Positions 51,274-60,815 of a stretch of 64,000 nucleotides of DNA are shown here, one piece after another; the first letter of the stretch is position 1, and every line of letters starts with the position of its first letter. Below the pieces are notes generated by a model that was given only the letters and a program-made list of their open reading frames with translations, had not been told where the DNA came from and did not search any database. Location: positions 62,001-126,000 of the forward strand of contig CAVOWP010000030.1 of assembly GCA_963700185.1 (NCBI GenBank). The letters run 5' to 3'. The position numbers were made by a program, and so were the translations under genes. Source of the stretch: AP-15 sp963700185 (GTDB lineage Bacteria > Pseudomonadota > Alphaproteobacteria > ATCC43930 > CGMCC-115725).

Positions 51274-52032
51274 ATGCTCAAAGAGCACTGCGAAGAAGCC
51301 GCCCGCCTGCTGTGCGCGGCGCGCGGCGGGGCGCCGGTTCATGAACTGCCGCAGAGCTGCAGGCCGCAATCGGACGCCGACGCCTATGAGATTCAGGAAG
51401 CGGTGACCCGCCAGCTGGGAGAGCCGATCGGTGGGTGGAAGGTCGGTGCGGCATCGGCAAACACGGCCGCGTTCTGCGCTCCGATCTGGATGAGAATAAT
51501 TCGTCCGAGCCCGGCGTCCTACGACACCGGTGAGCTCAGGCTCATCGGCATCGAGGCCGAGATCGCCTTTCGGCTCGGCTGCGATCTTCCGGCACGCGCC
51601 GCGGCTTACGATCGCGCCGAAATCACCGCGGGGGCGGCGCTGCATCCGGTCATCGAGGTCGTCGATTCCCGCTATTCGGACCCCCGCTCGCTCGACCGGC
51701 TCTCGATCCTGGCCGACAATTTTTCGAATGGCGGGCTGGTTTACGGAGCGGCGGTGCCGGACTGGGAGAAGCTCGACCTCGCCTGCACCAGGATCGCGGT
51801 CACCGAGGATGGCGAGCCTTTTGCCGATAGCGCGGGAGGGGCCGCCCGCGATCCGATCGCGGCGCTCGTCGACTTCGCCAATCTGAGGAACGGCCGGGGC
51901 GGCGCGAAGGCCGGCGCCCTTGTCACGACCGGGTCGTGGACGGGCATGGTGTTCACCAAGCGCGGCACACGGATCGTTGCCGATTTCGGCCCGCTCGGCC
52001 GCGTCGAGGTCGCATTCCCCGCCGACGAGTGA
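51274..52032 (+). CDS. 2-keto-4-pentenoate hydratase-like protein (FAH superfamily)
   Basis: A 252-aa protein. YEIQEAVTRQLGEPIGGWKV, LIGIEAEIAFRLGCDLPAR (metal-ligand Glu pair EAE), AALHPVIEVVDSRY and ALVTTGSWTGMVF are characteristic of the hydratase/decarboxylase branch (MhpD-like) that handles 2-hydroxypentadienoates in aromatic catabolism. No other meta-pathway gene is nearby, so the pathway is uncertain. Confidence 0.85.
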   Translation: MLKEHCEEAARLLCAARGGAPVHELPQSCRPQSDADAYEIQEAVTRQLGEPIGGWKVGAASANTAAFCAPIWMRIIRPSPASYDTGELRLIGIEAEIAFRLGCDLPARAAAYDRAEITAGAALHPVIEVVDSRYSDPRSLDRLSILADNFSNGGLVYGAAVPDWEKLDLACTRIAVTEDGEPFADSAGGAARDPIAALVDFANLRNGRGGAKAGALVTTGSWTGMVFTKRGTRIVADFGPLGRVEVAFPADE

Positions 52033-52153
52033 CTGGGGCTCCAGTTCCTGCGTGCGATAGAGCGACGAGCTACGACCGGATCTTCCACGCGGTGCTCCGG
52101 CTAACCTCGCGCCCGCGGAGCGCGCATTGACGCCGCCGCCCAGCTAGCGGCCC

Positions 52154-52510
52154 TCAGCCCTCGGCGAGGACGAGGCCGAGCCGGGCCTGGAAGAACTCCA
52201 GCGCTTCAGGCAGGCTAGGCGCGACGCGGAGTTGCTGGCGCCCGCTCTGAACAAGGAACTCGGCGGGGCGATTTGGCGCCCCGGCGGTTTTTATGATGCT
52301 GTAGGCAGGCGCTTCGTGGGTGTGGCGGAAAACGGAAAACAACGCCATGCCGTCTTGATGGTCGATCGCATAGTCCCGCCATACGCCGCGCGCAACATGC
52401 CGGCTGTAAAGGCTGAGAAGCTGGTTGAGTTCGTGGCGGGTGAAATACAGCGTTCGATGCTTTGTGCGGAAATCCGCGAGTGCCAGCACCGTCGCACTTT
52501 TTCGGGTCAT
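52154..52510 (-). CDS. DUF2794 family protein
   Basis: A 118-aa protein with LYFTRHELNQLLSLYSRHVA, GVWRDYAIDHQDGMALFSVF and LPEALEFFQARLGL, the full pattern of DUF2794, a small conserved alphaproteobacterial protein of unknown role. It is transcribed divergently from the YfgM-bamB-der group, leaving about 190 bp that should hold both promoters. Confidence 0.8.
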   Translation of the reverse strand: MTRKSATVLALADFRTKHRTLYFTRHELNQLLSLYSRHVARGVWRDYAIDHQDGMALFSVFRHTHEAPAYSIIKTAGAPNRPAEFLVQSGRQQLRVAPSLPEALEFFQARLGLVLAEG

Positions 52511-52702
52511 CGCTACCTATCGCCGTTTGCCGCTGTCACGTAGTGTTCACGATTTCGGCGGTGGCGTCCAGCCGTCTGATAGCGGTCTCCCGACGGAGCC
52601 GATCCCTCGGCCATTATCGGCTGGTTTGCTTCTAGTCGGATGAGCCGCTAAGCTGGTCTGGTTCAGGCGGGGTGGTTTAGGCGGGGGCCGACCGGAGTTT
52701 TT

Positions 52703-53344
52703 GTGAGCGACATTTTCCGCGAGATCGACGAAGAACTCCGTCGAGACAATCTGCTCAAACTCTGGTCGCGGTACGGACGCTACATCGTGGCGTTGGCGGT
52801 GCTCGTGCTGGTCGTCGCCGGCGGCATCGTCGCTTGGCGAGACCACCAACTTTCCGAGCGTCGCGCGCAGTCGATGCGCTATTCCTCGGCGCTGTCCCTG
52901 GTGCGCGAAGGAAAAGACGGCGAAGCAGCCAAGGTGTTCGCACTCGTTGCGCAGGAAGGGGGGGGATACGCCACGCTCGCCTCGTTCGAGGAGGCCGAGT
53001 TGCTGGCGAAATCGGGCGACCGGAAGGGAGCGGCGGCCGCCTATGATCGTATCGCCGCGAAGGACGGCCTCGATCCGGTCTTTCGCCAACTCGCGACCCT
53101 GCTCTCGGTCATGCAGGACTTGCCGGGAGCCGATCCGCACTCGGTGATCGATCGCTTGGCGCAAATGACGTCGCCCGGCAATCCGTGGCGCTCCACTGTC
53201 CTTGAGCTAACGGCTGCGGCGCGGCTCGAAGCCGGAGACAAAAGCGGCGCTCTCGAAGTTTACAAGACCCTTGCCGATGATCTCGCGGCGCCGCAGGGGA
53301 CCCGCGCGCGAGCCGCCGAAATGGCCGCGGCTCTCGCCTCCTAA
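52703..53344 (+). CDS. YfgM-like membrane-anchored TPR protein
   Basis: A 213-aa protein starting with GTG. MSDIFREIDEELRRDNLLKL precedes one inner-membrane span (YIVALAVLVLVVAGGIVAW). Periplasmic TPR-like helices (SALSLVREGKDGEAAKVFAL, LASFEEAELLAKSGDRKGA) form the rest. Proteins of this type are associated with SecYEG and periplasmic folding. The order YfgM-like, bamB, der is widely conserved. Confidence 0.88.
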   Translation: MSDIFREIDEELRRDNLLKLWSRYGRYIVALAVLVLVVAGGIVAWRDHQLSERRAQSMRYSSALSLVREGKDGEAAKVFALVAQEGGGYATLASFEEAELLAKSGDRKGAAAAYDRIAAKDGLDPVFRQLATLLSVMQDLPGADPHSVIDRLAQMTSPGNPWRSTVLELTAAARLEAGDKSGALEVYKTLADDLAAPQGTRARAAEMAAALAS

Positions 53345-53411
53345 ACCCGATTTGATGGTTCGCGGGTGATGCCTTAGCTGCCACAGCTTCGCCCGCACCT
53401 TTTGGTAGCCA

Positions 53412-54725
53412 ATGATCCGATTCGCCATTGTGTTGTTGCTGTTAGTCTCCCTCGGGCTGGCCGGGTGCGGCTTGTTCGCTGACAAGAAGCAGCCCTTGCC
53501 GGGCGAGCGCATTTCGGTTCTCAGCCTCGACCGGCAGCTCGAGCCCGATCCGGACGTGACGAAAATCCCGATCACCCTGCCACCGCCCGTCGTCAATGCG
53601 GAGTGGCCGGAACCCGGCGGCTACCCGAACCATGCGATGCAGCACCTCGCGCTGCCCGACACGCTCACGCAAGCGTGGCGCACCAGCATCGGCGAGGGCG
53701 CTTCCCGGTACACACGAGTGCTGTCGCAGCCGGTGGTTGCCAAAGGCCGGGTTTACGCGATGGACGGGGGGGTCCAGATCAGCGCGGTCGATGCCGCGAC
53801 CGGCAACCGGGTTTGGCAGCTCGATCTCAAGCCTGAGGACGAGCGCGGCACGTCGTTTGGCGGCGGGGTTGCCTACTGGAACGACCGGCTCTACGTCTCG
53901 ACCGGTTACGCGCAGGTCCTGGCGCTCGATCCGACGGACGGCCGGGTCATCTGGAAGGCCAGCGTTGCCGGCCCGGTGCGCAGCGGGCCGACAGTCTCGG
54001 ATGGACGGGTGTTTGTGGTTACCGTCGAAAACGAGCTAGTCGTGCTTGCCGCCGATGACGGGCGGCGCCTATGGAACCACAATGCGATTCCGGAAACGGC
54101 GAGCCTCCTTGGGAGCGCCAGCCCCGCCGTCGAAGGCGAGGTCGTCGTGGCGGCCTATTCTTCGGGTGAGCTCTATGCGTTGACCGTGGAAACCGGCCGG
54201 CCGCTGTGGTCGGACAATTTCTCCAATACCCGCAGCATAAACGCCGTTTCGAGCCTGGCAGACATCCGCGGGCGGCCCGTTCTCGATCGCGGCCGGGTCT
54301 TTGCCGCCAGCCATAGCGGGCGGCTTGCGGCCATCGATCTGCGGTCCGGAGAGCGCGCTTGGGAGAAAGACTTCGGCAGCACTCATAGCCCGTGGGTCGC
54401 CGGCGACTATGTTTATGTGCTGTCGAACGACAACGAGCTGATATGCCTCACCCGCAACGAGGGCAAAATTCGCTGGGTACGCCAGTTTCCCAGTTATCAG
54501 GACGAGAAGAAAAAGAGGGACCCGATGACTTGGGCAGGTCCGGTCCTGGGCGGCGATCGCCTTATCGTATTGTCTTCGGCGGGCGATGCGGTATCGGTTT
54601 CGCCCTATACCGGCGAGCCGCTCGGGCGCGTGGAGATGCCGGCCGGGGGCTATCTGGGGCCGGTGATCGCCGACAACTCTCTGTATTTGCTGACCGACGA
54701 CGCGAGCCTTTCTGCCTACCGCTGA
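53412..54725 (+). CDS. bamB: outer-membrane assembly lipoprotein BamB
   Basis: A 437-aa protein. The lipobox LAGC (LLVSLGLAGCGLFADKK) gives a lipoprotein with Cys near 19. Eight PQQ-like beta-propeller repeats follow (GRVYAMDGGVQISAVDAATG, GRLAAIDLRSGERAWEKDFG and similar). It assists BamA in folding outer-membrane proteins. It lies 67 bp after the YfgM-like gene and 28 bp before der. Confidence 0.92.
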   Translation: MIRFAIVLLLLVSLGLAGCGLFADKKQPLPGERISVLSLDRQLEPDPDVTKIPITLPPPVVNAEWPEPGGYPNHAMQHLALPDTLTQAWRTSIGEGASRYTRVLSQPVVAKGRVYAMDGGVQISAVDAATGNRVWQLDLKPEDERGTSFGGGVAYWNDRLYVSTGYAQVLALDPTDGRVIWKASVAGPVRSGPTVSDGRVFVVTVENELVVLAADDGRRLWNHNAIPETASLLGSASPAVEGEVVVAAYSSGELYALTVETGRPLWSDNFSNTRSINAVSSLADIRGRPVLDRGRVFAASHSGRLAAIDLRSGERAWEKDFGSTHSPWVAGDYVYVLSNDNELICLTRNEGKIRWVRQFPSYQDEKKKRDPMTWAGPVLGGDRLIVLSSAGDAVSVSPYTGEPLGRVEMPAGGYLGPVIADNSLYLLTDDASLSAYR

Positions 54726-54753
54726 GACGATCGCCAGCGCGAGGCCGCCGCCG

Positions 54754-56085
54754 ATGAGCTTTGCGGTCGCGATACTCGGCCGTCCCAATGTCGGCAAGTC
54801 CACCTTGTTCAACCGGTTGGTCGGGCGGCGTCTGGCTCTGGTCGACGATACCCCCGGAGTGACGCGCGACCGCCGAGAGGGCGAGGGAAGGATCGCCGAT
54901 CTGACCTTCCGGGTGGTCGACACGGCCGGGCTCGAAGAAGCCGCACCCGGCTCGCTTGCCGGCCGGATGCAGGAGCAGACGGAGCGCGCGCTCGCCGATG
55001 CGGATGTGGCGTTCCTCGTTATCGACGCGCGCGAGGGCCTTACCGCTGCCGATCGACATTTCGCCGACTGGCTGCGCCGATCGGGCAAGCCGGTCGTGCT
55101 CTTGGCGAACAAGGCAGAAGGCCGCGCAGCCCTGCCTGCGATCGGTGAGGCGTATCGTCTCGGTCTCGGCGATCCGGTGCCGGTCTCGGCGGAACATGGC
55201 GAGGGTTTGGCCGATCTCTACGACCGCCTGGAGCCATTTTCCCGTTCCGGCGACACTGATCCGGGCGGGTCCGACAAACCACTGCAGCTCGCGATCGTCG
55301 GGCGGCCGAATGTCGGAAAATCCACTTTGGTCAACCGTGTGGTCGGCGAGGAACGAATGTTGACCGGTCCGGAGGCCGGGATCACCCGCGATGCGATCGC
55401 TGTCGATTGGATCTGGCAGGGCCATCCTCTGCGCCTCGTCGATACCGCCGGATTGCGCCGCAAGCCGCGAGTGGAAGGCAAGCTCGAGCAGCTCTCGGTG
55501 GGTGACGCATTGCGCTCGATCCGTTTCGCCGAAACCGTGATCCTGGTCACCGACGCATTGCAGCCGTTGGAGCGGCAGGATTTGACGATCGCCCGGCTTG
55601 TAGAGAATGAGGGGCGCGCGCTGGTATTGGCGCTCAATAAATGGGACGCTGCGGATGAACCCGCAGCACTGCTGAAGCACTTGCGCGAACGGGTATCGGT
55701 GTCGCTGCCGCAGCTTCAAGGCGTCGCCGTCGTCCCAGTCTCGGCGCTGAACGGACACGGTCTCGATGCGCTGATGAAGGCGGTCTCGGCCGCCGGCGAG
55801 GTGTGGAACCGGCGGGTCGCGACCGCCGAACTCAATCGCTGGCTGGCGACGGTCCAACAGCGCCATCCGCCGCCGCTCGTCGCGGGCCGGCGGCTTCGCC
55901 TGCGCTACATCACTCAGGTCAATACCCGGCCCCCCACCTTCGCCCTGTTCGCCTCGAAACCCGGCGAGCTCCCCGATTCCTACCGGCGCTACCTGGTCAA
56001 CGCATTGCGCCGGGAATTCGGCCTGCCCGGCACGCCGATCCGCCTGATGCTGCGCAAGGGGAAGAACCCCTACGAGCCGAGGTGA
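54754..56085 (+). CDS. der: ribosome-assembly GTPase Der (EngA)
   Basis: A 443-aa protein with two tandem GTPase domains, each with GRPNVGKSTL (residues about 8 and 185), DTPGVTRD / GPEAGITRDA, DTAGLEE / DTAGLRR and NKAEG / NKWD, followed by a KH-like C-terminal domain ending KGKNPYEPR. It is needed for 50S subunit maturation. Full length. Confidence 0.96.
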   Translation: MSFAVAILGRPNVGKSTLFNRLVGRRLALVDDTPGVTRDRREGEGRIADLTFRVVDTAGLEEAAPGSLAGRMQEQTERALADADVAFLVIDAREGLTAADRHFADWLRRSGKPVVLLANKAEGRAALPAIGEAYRLGLGDPVPVSAEHGEGLADLYDRLEPFSRSGDTDPGGSDKPLQLAIVGRPNVGKSTLVNRVVGEERMLTGPEAGITRDAIAVDWIWQGHPLRLVDTAGLRRKPRVEGKLEQLSVGDALRSIRFAETVILVTDALQPLERQDLTIARLVENEGRALVLALNKWDAADEPAALLKHLRERVSVSLPQLQGVAVVPVSALNGHGLDALMKAVSAAGEVWNRRVATAELNRWLATVQQRHPPPLVAGRRLRLRYITQVNTRPPTFALFASKPGELPDSYRRYLVNALRREFGLPGTPIRLMLRKGKNPYEPR

Positions 56086-56116
56086 GCCAGTCGCATCCCC
56101 GGCCGAGGAGGAGGCG

Positions 56117-56242
56117 ATGGAAAACCTCGTGGCCCCGCTGCGGCGGCAGATAATCACCGAGATCCACCACGGAGACCCGGTGGGAGAGGGGAGTTCAGGG
56201 CGCGCGATGAGCGCAGCGAGGCCGGTCAGGTCAGCTCAGTAG
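56117..56242 (+). CDS. possible 41-residue protein downstream of der
   Basis: An ATG at 56117 has GAGGAGGAGG directly upstream. The frame (MENLVAPLRRQIITEIHHGD then PVGEGSSGRAMSAARP) stops at 56240-56242, crossing the 3' end of the convergent VOC gene. No family recognised. With such a strong ribosome-binding site it could be another shortened gene like those at 42360 and 48446, or chance. Confidence 0.25.
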   Translation: MENLVAPLRRQIITEIHHGDPVGEGSSGRAMSAARPVRSAQ

Positions 56243-56604
56243 GTCGAAATCTCGATCGAGTTTTGGTCCGGATCGTCGATATAGACCGATTGGATCGTGC
56301 CGATCGCTCCGGCGCGCGGCCCTTGCATCCGGATCGGCACGCCGCATTGTTCGAGATGGGCCTCGACCTCGACAATTGGCGCTTCGGCGATGAAGCAAAT
56401 ATGAGCCGGCATCCGTTTTTCGCCGCTCATTGCCGCAGCACCGCCGGCGACGTCGAGATGGATCTTCTGCTGCCCGAAATAGAGCGCGGCGCGGCCTTCG
56501 CCCATACTCTCGGCCTTCATGCCGAGCACGCGCTGGTAGAACTCGACGCTGCGGTCGATATTGGCGACGGTCAGGTTCAGATGGTCTATGCGCTCGATCT
56601 TCAT
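56236..56604 (-). CDS. VOC (glyoxalase/bleomycin-resistance) family protein
   Basis: A 122-aa protein with the two beta-alpha-beta-beta-beta modules of the vicinal-oxygen-chelate fold. KIERIDHLNLTVANIDRSVE with His 8 as first metal ligand, FYQRVLGMKAESMGEGRAAL, and the end YIDDPDQNSIEISTY with Glu as last ligand. This is typical of small stand-alone VOC dioxygenase-like proteins. Substrate unknown. Confidence 0.85.
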   Translation of the reverse strand: MKIERIDHLNLTVANIDRSVEFYQRVLGMKAESMGEGRAALYFGQQKIHLDVAGGAAAMSGEKRMPAHICFIAEAPIVEVEAHLEQCGVPIRMQGPRAGAIGTIQSVYIDDPDQNSIEISTY

Positions 56605-56694
56605 GGGCCGGCCTCGTCGGTTGGAGGAGATCCGGAGCTTGGCACGGAACAGAGGCGTCTGGCCAGCGCACCGAAATCATGCAAGAATTCTCGC

Positions 56695-57120
56695 ATGCTG
56701 TCGGAGGCCCAAGCCCGCTTTCTGGCCAGTCGCCGGGTCGGTCATCTGGCGACTGCCGATGGGCAGGCAATGCCGCATCTCGTGCCGGTTTGTTTTGTGG
56801 TCAGCGAAGGTGCGCTCTACATCACGATCGATCAAAAGCCGAAACGCGACGTCAGAACATTAAAGCGGCTGCGGAACCTCGCCGAGAATCCGGTTGCCGC
56901 TTTTGTCGCTGACCGCTGGGACGAGGACTGGACCCGGCTCGGCTGGGTCATGCTGCGCGGCCCCGCCGAGATCCTGGCCGACGGCGCCGAACACGACCGG
57001 GCACAGGAGTTGCTTCAGTCGCGCTACTCCCAGTATCGCGGGATGGAGCTCGACGCGCTTCCGGTCATCGCCATTCGCATAGAGCGGGCGACGAGTTGGG
57101 GGAACCTGTCCGTCGATTAA
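56695..57120 (+). CDS. PPOX-class flavin/F420-binding oxidoreductase (TIGR03668-like)
   Basis: A 141-aa split-barrel protein. MLSEAQARFLASRRVGHLAT, GQAMPHLVPVCFVVSEGALY, KPKRDVRTLKRLRNLAENPV and DEDWTRLGWVMLRGPAEIL match the pyridoxamine-oxidase-like family that binds F420 or FMN. Diverges from the VOC gene with about 90 bp between. The ATG at 56695 gives the family's normal N-terminus. Confidence 0.8.
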   Translation: MLSEAQARFLASRRVGHLATADGQAMPHLVPVCFVVSEGALYITIDQKPKRDVRTLKRLRNLAENPVAAFVADRWDEDWTRLGWVMLRGPAEILADGAEHDRAQELLQSRYSQYRGMELDALPVIAIRIERATSWGNLSVD

Positions 57121-57160
57121 ACCGGCCTTGATTCTCGTCTGCCCCTCTCCGCCCTTCGGA

Positions 57161-57213
57161 GGCTTTGCACAACAACCGGCTCCTGCACAAAAAGTCGGGG
57201 GGCTGCACAAAAA
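57161..57213 (+). repeat. left terminal and subterminal repeats of the transposon
   Basis: The 17-bp terminal repeat is followed by TGCACAAAAAGTC at 57184-57196 and TGCACAAAAAGG at 57204-57215, direct copies of a motif likely bound by the transposase. Confidence 0.6.
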
Positions 57214-57219
57214 GGCATG

Positions 57220-58065
57220 TCATTCTGGTGGCTTATAGGCGAGCCATCGGAGGCGCGAATCTGCGCCGTCTAACTTTAGGTCGGCCGCAAGGGCCTCGAC
57301 GTACCCGCCCCGCTTAGCTAGCAGCGCAGCATGCGCAGACCACTCATCTTTGATAGCGGCAACTGCAACACCGGCGCTCTTATCGGCTTTGTTGCGTAGA
57401 GGGACCTCCACGTGTTTCATGTCATCCCATTTCAGACGGCCGCGTCCCATGCCGGTAGTAGATGCAAGGATGTCGCCAAGAATTTCCTTGGTCCTAAGAA
57501 TTCCGCTGTAAAATACAGCATCTTCCTCGCTTTCTGCTATCAGTATTGTATATTCGTTCGACACATACATGCCCGCCAAATAGTCAGGAACAATCCCAAT
57601 TGCGCCACGGCCAATGTTGATATTAGAAGACAGAATATCCCACGCTTGCGCGCGATAAAGCGACCGATAGGAGCATTCATCTCCAAATTTCCGCTCCCCT
57701 TCAAGCACTTCTCCATCATAGGTAACTTTTAGAAGTACATATTCCGTGCCATCAATGACGGGCACTTCCCGGCCGGCGGCTTCGGTCAGTTGCGACTCTA
57801 AAGTGCCGATTGCGAAACCCTTTGATTTCCACAGAGGCCGCCGCCGGCCCACCTCCCCCAAGCAATGCTTTACATCAAGCCTGCCTGATATCCGGACAGC
57901 AGGCACAACGTAGGTGCCACCCTTTCCGGCTTTAAAGCTTGCGAAATTCGCCAGAATGCGTTCAATTTCTTTTGGGTTTCCCGTTTCGAGTTCTTTCCGG
58001 CTGATGCCCACTCGTTTTGCTGTCTTCGGAGTCAACCCAAGAAATACCGCCTTATCCATGAACAT
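57220..58065 (-). pseudogene. DNA-specificity (HsdS-like) C-terminal part of the fused R-M enzyme
   Basis: 281 codons, continuing the upstream methyltransferase in a frame shifted by one base. It starts in MFMDKAVFLGLTPKTAKRVG, a linker seen in single-chain R-M enzymes. A target-recognition domain follows with YVVPAVRISGRLDVKHCL, DILSSNINIGRGAIGIVPDY, SNEYTILIAESEEDAVFYSG and ILASTTGMGRGRLKWDDMKH. This is HsdS-like, with one or two recognition modules in about 230 residues. The stop lies 43 bp from the transposon's left end. Skipping one base near 58107 joins it to the methyltransferase as VKT-LILRLRAEDDEQ. Confidence 0.75.
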
Positions 58066-59345
58066 ATCCGTCTGCTCGTCGTCTTCCGCGCGCAGACGTA
58101 AAATTAGACGTTTTTACACGCGCGTCCGCGCGCCGGAACGCGTCACCCGGTAGAGATACTATTCCGACAATGATAAAATTCGATCTGAGAAAATCACGCA
58201 CCTTCAAGTATGACTCGCCGGATAGAATGGAGTCATCGATAACGGCAAGGATGCGCCCTTTTGGCGCGACCAATTCTTTGTAGCGCTCCAGAAACATGAC
58301 GCTGCTGAGGAGGGCTTTGTCGTGACCACCAACCGCATACTGATTCAAAATTTCCTGCTGCTCACGACTATCTCGTGAATAGCGCAAAGAGAATGGCGGA
58401 TTGGACAAAACAACGTCAAATTTACGCCCGTCCCTCACAATTGTCTCTCGTAGACTTTTTAGCTCGCCATCAAGTTCAATATTCGACTTGCCTACCAACC
58501 CAACACGCTTATCAAGCGCATCCGCAAAATAAATGTTAGCTCCGCCGTCGCCGTGGAGATACATATTCATCCTCGCGATCCGATAGATTTTTGGATCCGA
58601 ACCGGCATCAATCCCGACTAAGGAATGGTCACGGATACGGGATTCCAGCTGTCGCCTTTCTTTCGAGGTCAAGCCTACAATGTGCTTCGCCTTGCTTAGC
58701 ATGTCTCCCATTGCGGAGATCAAAAACCCGCCAGAGCCGCAGCAAGCGTCCAAGACGCTTTCGACGCAATCCTTGGTCACGCGGATATCGGCCAACTGGA
58801 CCATGAGTTTCACAACATCCCTAGGCGTGAAGAACTGCCCAAGTTCTGGCCCCCGAACCGTTGCATCTAGGAAGCTTTCGAACATTCTGCCATGGATATC
58901 CTCATCCATGCCATAGAAATCAAAGTGCTCTAAATCGCGAACAACCTTTATGATCGTATTAGGATGTAGACTGATTTCCTCATCCCTATCGAAAATCCGA
59001 TGTTTGTTCTTGCCGTGGATTTCAGCTTCCAGATTCTCACGCAGATTTTTGAAAAGGGGGTCGTTAACTGGACTCTCGCTTTCGGACTGCGCCTCTATCC
59101 ACGCGACCGAGAATACAACATCGCGGACCTTGGGCTTTGCGCTCTCTATTTTTTCCCGTAATTCTCTGTCTTTTCTTATTTTCACAAAGACAATCTTTAG
59201 AAGCTCCATGAAGGCGGCAGATGCTGTTTTCTTCTCCTTTTCGCGCATGTAGTCGTGGAGCTTCGCAAAAATGCCTGAAATGATATCGAGGTTGACAGGG
59301 CTGAGGTCGAACTCAGAATTCTGATGCTCGTCATGCTTCTCCTTA
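58052..59345 (-). pseudogene. N6-adenine methyltransferase part of the fused R-M enzyme
   Basis: The domain carries the SAM motif I (DACCGSGGFLISAMGDML) and catalytic motif IV NPPF (VVLSNPPFSLRYSR), with GRMFESFLDATVRGPELGQF then FTPRDVVKLMV upstream, as in HsdM-like gamma-class enzymes. The frame upstream of the apparent Met at 59248 continues as HDEHQNSEFDLSPVNLDIIS, GIFAKLHDYMREKEKK to the IS boundary at 59345, so the domain has no start of its own. It was the middle part of a single chain whose N-terminus is encoded at 60307-60815. Confidence 0.8.
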
Positions 59346-60306
59346 GAGGCTGGCTCGAAATGAATTGAGTGATTTCAGTGTGTTGTGATACCCGAGCTGT
59401 GTCAAGAAGCACGGGGGAACACAAGATGTGGACTGAAACCACTCGCGAACAGTATCGGCGGGAAGGTTTGCGTTACGCAAGCGACATGACGGACGCCGAA
59501 TGGGCAATGGTCGAGCCGCTTATGCCGGCAGTAAAGCGGCTGGGGCGGCCTCGCAAAGTGGATCTGCGGGGCGTTGTCGAGGGGCTGCTTTACATCCTGA
59601 GAACGGCCTGCCCTTGGCGTCTGTTGCCGCACGATTTTCCAAACCGCTCGACGGTGCAGCGCTACTTCTATGCGTGGCAAACCGATGGACTGTGGGAACG
59701 GATCAATTTCGTCCTGCTCCAGCAGGCCCGCGAACAGGCTGGCCGAGAGGCGAGCCCCTCGGGCGGGGTGATCGACAGCCAGTCGGTCAAGACCACCGAG
59801 AGCGGCGGGCCGCGCGGGTACGACGCCGGCAAGAAGATCAACGGGCGCAAGCGCCACATCATCACGGACACCACCGGGCTCCTGGTCGGCGCCCAGGTGC
59901 ACGGCGCCGACATCCAGGATCGCGACGGCGCGGTCGGCGTGCTGGCGTCGATCCGATATCTCTTCCCCTGGCTGCGCCACGTCTTCGCCGATGGCGGTTA
60001 TGCTGGCGAAAAGCTGGCGACAACCCTTGCCGGGATGGGGCAGTGGAGGCTTGCCATCGTCAAGCGACCAGATGAGGCCAGAGGCTTTTGCCTGCTTCCC
60101 CGGCGCTGGGTAGTCGAGCGAACATTCGCCTGGCTGGGTCGCAACCGGCGGCTGGCAAAAGACTTCGAGGCGACGATCGGCAGCGCCGAGGCATGGCTGT
60201 ATCTGGCGTCGGTCCAGCTCTTGGCGCGCCGTCTTGCGCGGACCGGATACCACTAATGGATAAGTAAACGAAAAATACACAACTATCACGATTCCTAGTC
60301 AGGCTC
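59346..60306 (+). mobile_element. IS5-family insertion sequence, 961 bp
   Basis: The ends GAGGCTGGCTCGAAAT (left) and GAGCCTGACTAGGAAT (right, other strand) match at 12 of 16 positions. TTA at 59343-59345 and TTA at 60307-60309 form a 3-bp target duplication, as in the IS1031-like subgroup of IS5. It carries one intact transposase gene. Removal of the element and one TTA restores the host frame as SAINLLSKEKHDEHQN. Confidence 0.85.
59426..60256 (+). CDS. IS5-family transposase
   Basis: A 276-aa DDE transposase, apparently intact. The N-terminal DMTDAEWAMVEPLMPAVKRL with GRPRKVDLRGVVEGLLYILR is the helix-turn-helix region. The DDE residues are in GGVIDSQSVKTTESGG (D), HVFADGGYAGEKLATTL (D) and RWVVERTFAWLGRNRRLAKD (E). 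Its GC content exceeds that of the AT-richer restriction gene it interrupts, which fits later arrival. Intactness suggests recent activity. Confidence 0.92.
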   Translation: MWTETTREQYRREGLRYASDMTDAEWAMVEPLMPAVKRLGRPRKVDLRGVVEGLLYILRTACPWRLLPHDFPNRSTVQRYFYAWQTDGLWERINFVLLQQAREQAGREASPSGGVIDSQSVKTTESGGPRGYDAGKKINGRKRHIITDTTGLLVGAQVHGADIQDRDGAVGVLASIRYLFPWLRHVFADGGYAGEKLATTLAGMGQWRLAIVKRPDEARGFCLLPRRWVVERTFAWLGRNRRLAKDFEATIGSAEAWLYLASVQLLARRLARTGYH

Positions 60307-60815
60307 TTAGAGAGGAGATTAATCGCGCTCTTAGAAACGCGGTTTTTTAACTCAATAAATTTCAGATTGCCTGCAACGAAATCACCAAAGTCGCACTCAA
60401 CGAGAGGCTTGCCTTGGTCCCATTTGTATAGTGCCAGTTGAAGTCCGTTGGTGACCACATAATACTCAACTGGATTGTGTTCGTACTGTTTGTTTAGTTC
60501 TAGGCAGTACGATCCACACTGCTGCACCCATTTGGAGATCGGCTCGCTAGGAGACTTAGCGTCAATCACCATTACCGGGAAGCCGTGCACCCGAATGATG
60601 TAATCTGGCTTGTATAGGGATGACTTGCTGCCCTTGCCCACCTTCAATTCTTGAATCGACGTCTTGAGAAATTGGTCGTCAGGGCCATACCCCAATTGAT
60701 GCAAGAGCGGGTCAACGAACCACTTTTCAACGCTCGCCTCATTCGTGAGGCTTGCCTTCTTGCAAATGTCATTTGCTGCGACCGAGGCGGTCGATCCTAC
60801 TGAGCTAGCCCCCAC
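60307..60815 (-). pseudogene. nuclease (HSDR_N-type) N-terminal part of the fused R-M enzyme
   Basis: The start is a GTG at 60815 within the last codons of the zinc-ribbon gene (11-bp overlap). The domain has ASVEKWFVDPLLHQLGYGPD, the PD-(D/E)xK nuclease site KPDYIIRVHGFPVMVIDAKS (PD...DAK) and WVQQCGSYCLELNKQYEHNP, VEYYVVTNGLQLALYKWDQG, as in restriction subunits' N-terminal domains. It ends in SKSAINLLS where the IS enters. Joined to the next two parts it makes a chain of about 877 aa: nuclease, methyltransferase, specificity (Type IIG-like). It is disrupted here, so restriction activity is presumably lost. Confidence 0.78.

Noticed and set aside
59402..60289. 295-codon frame antisense to the IS5 transposase
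   Set aside because: It mirrors the transposase, which has all catalytic motifs on the plus strand.
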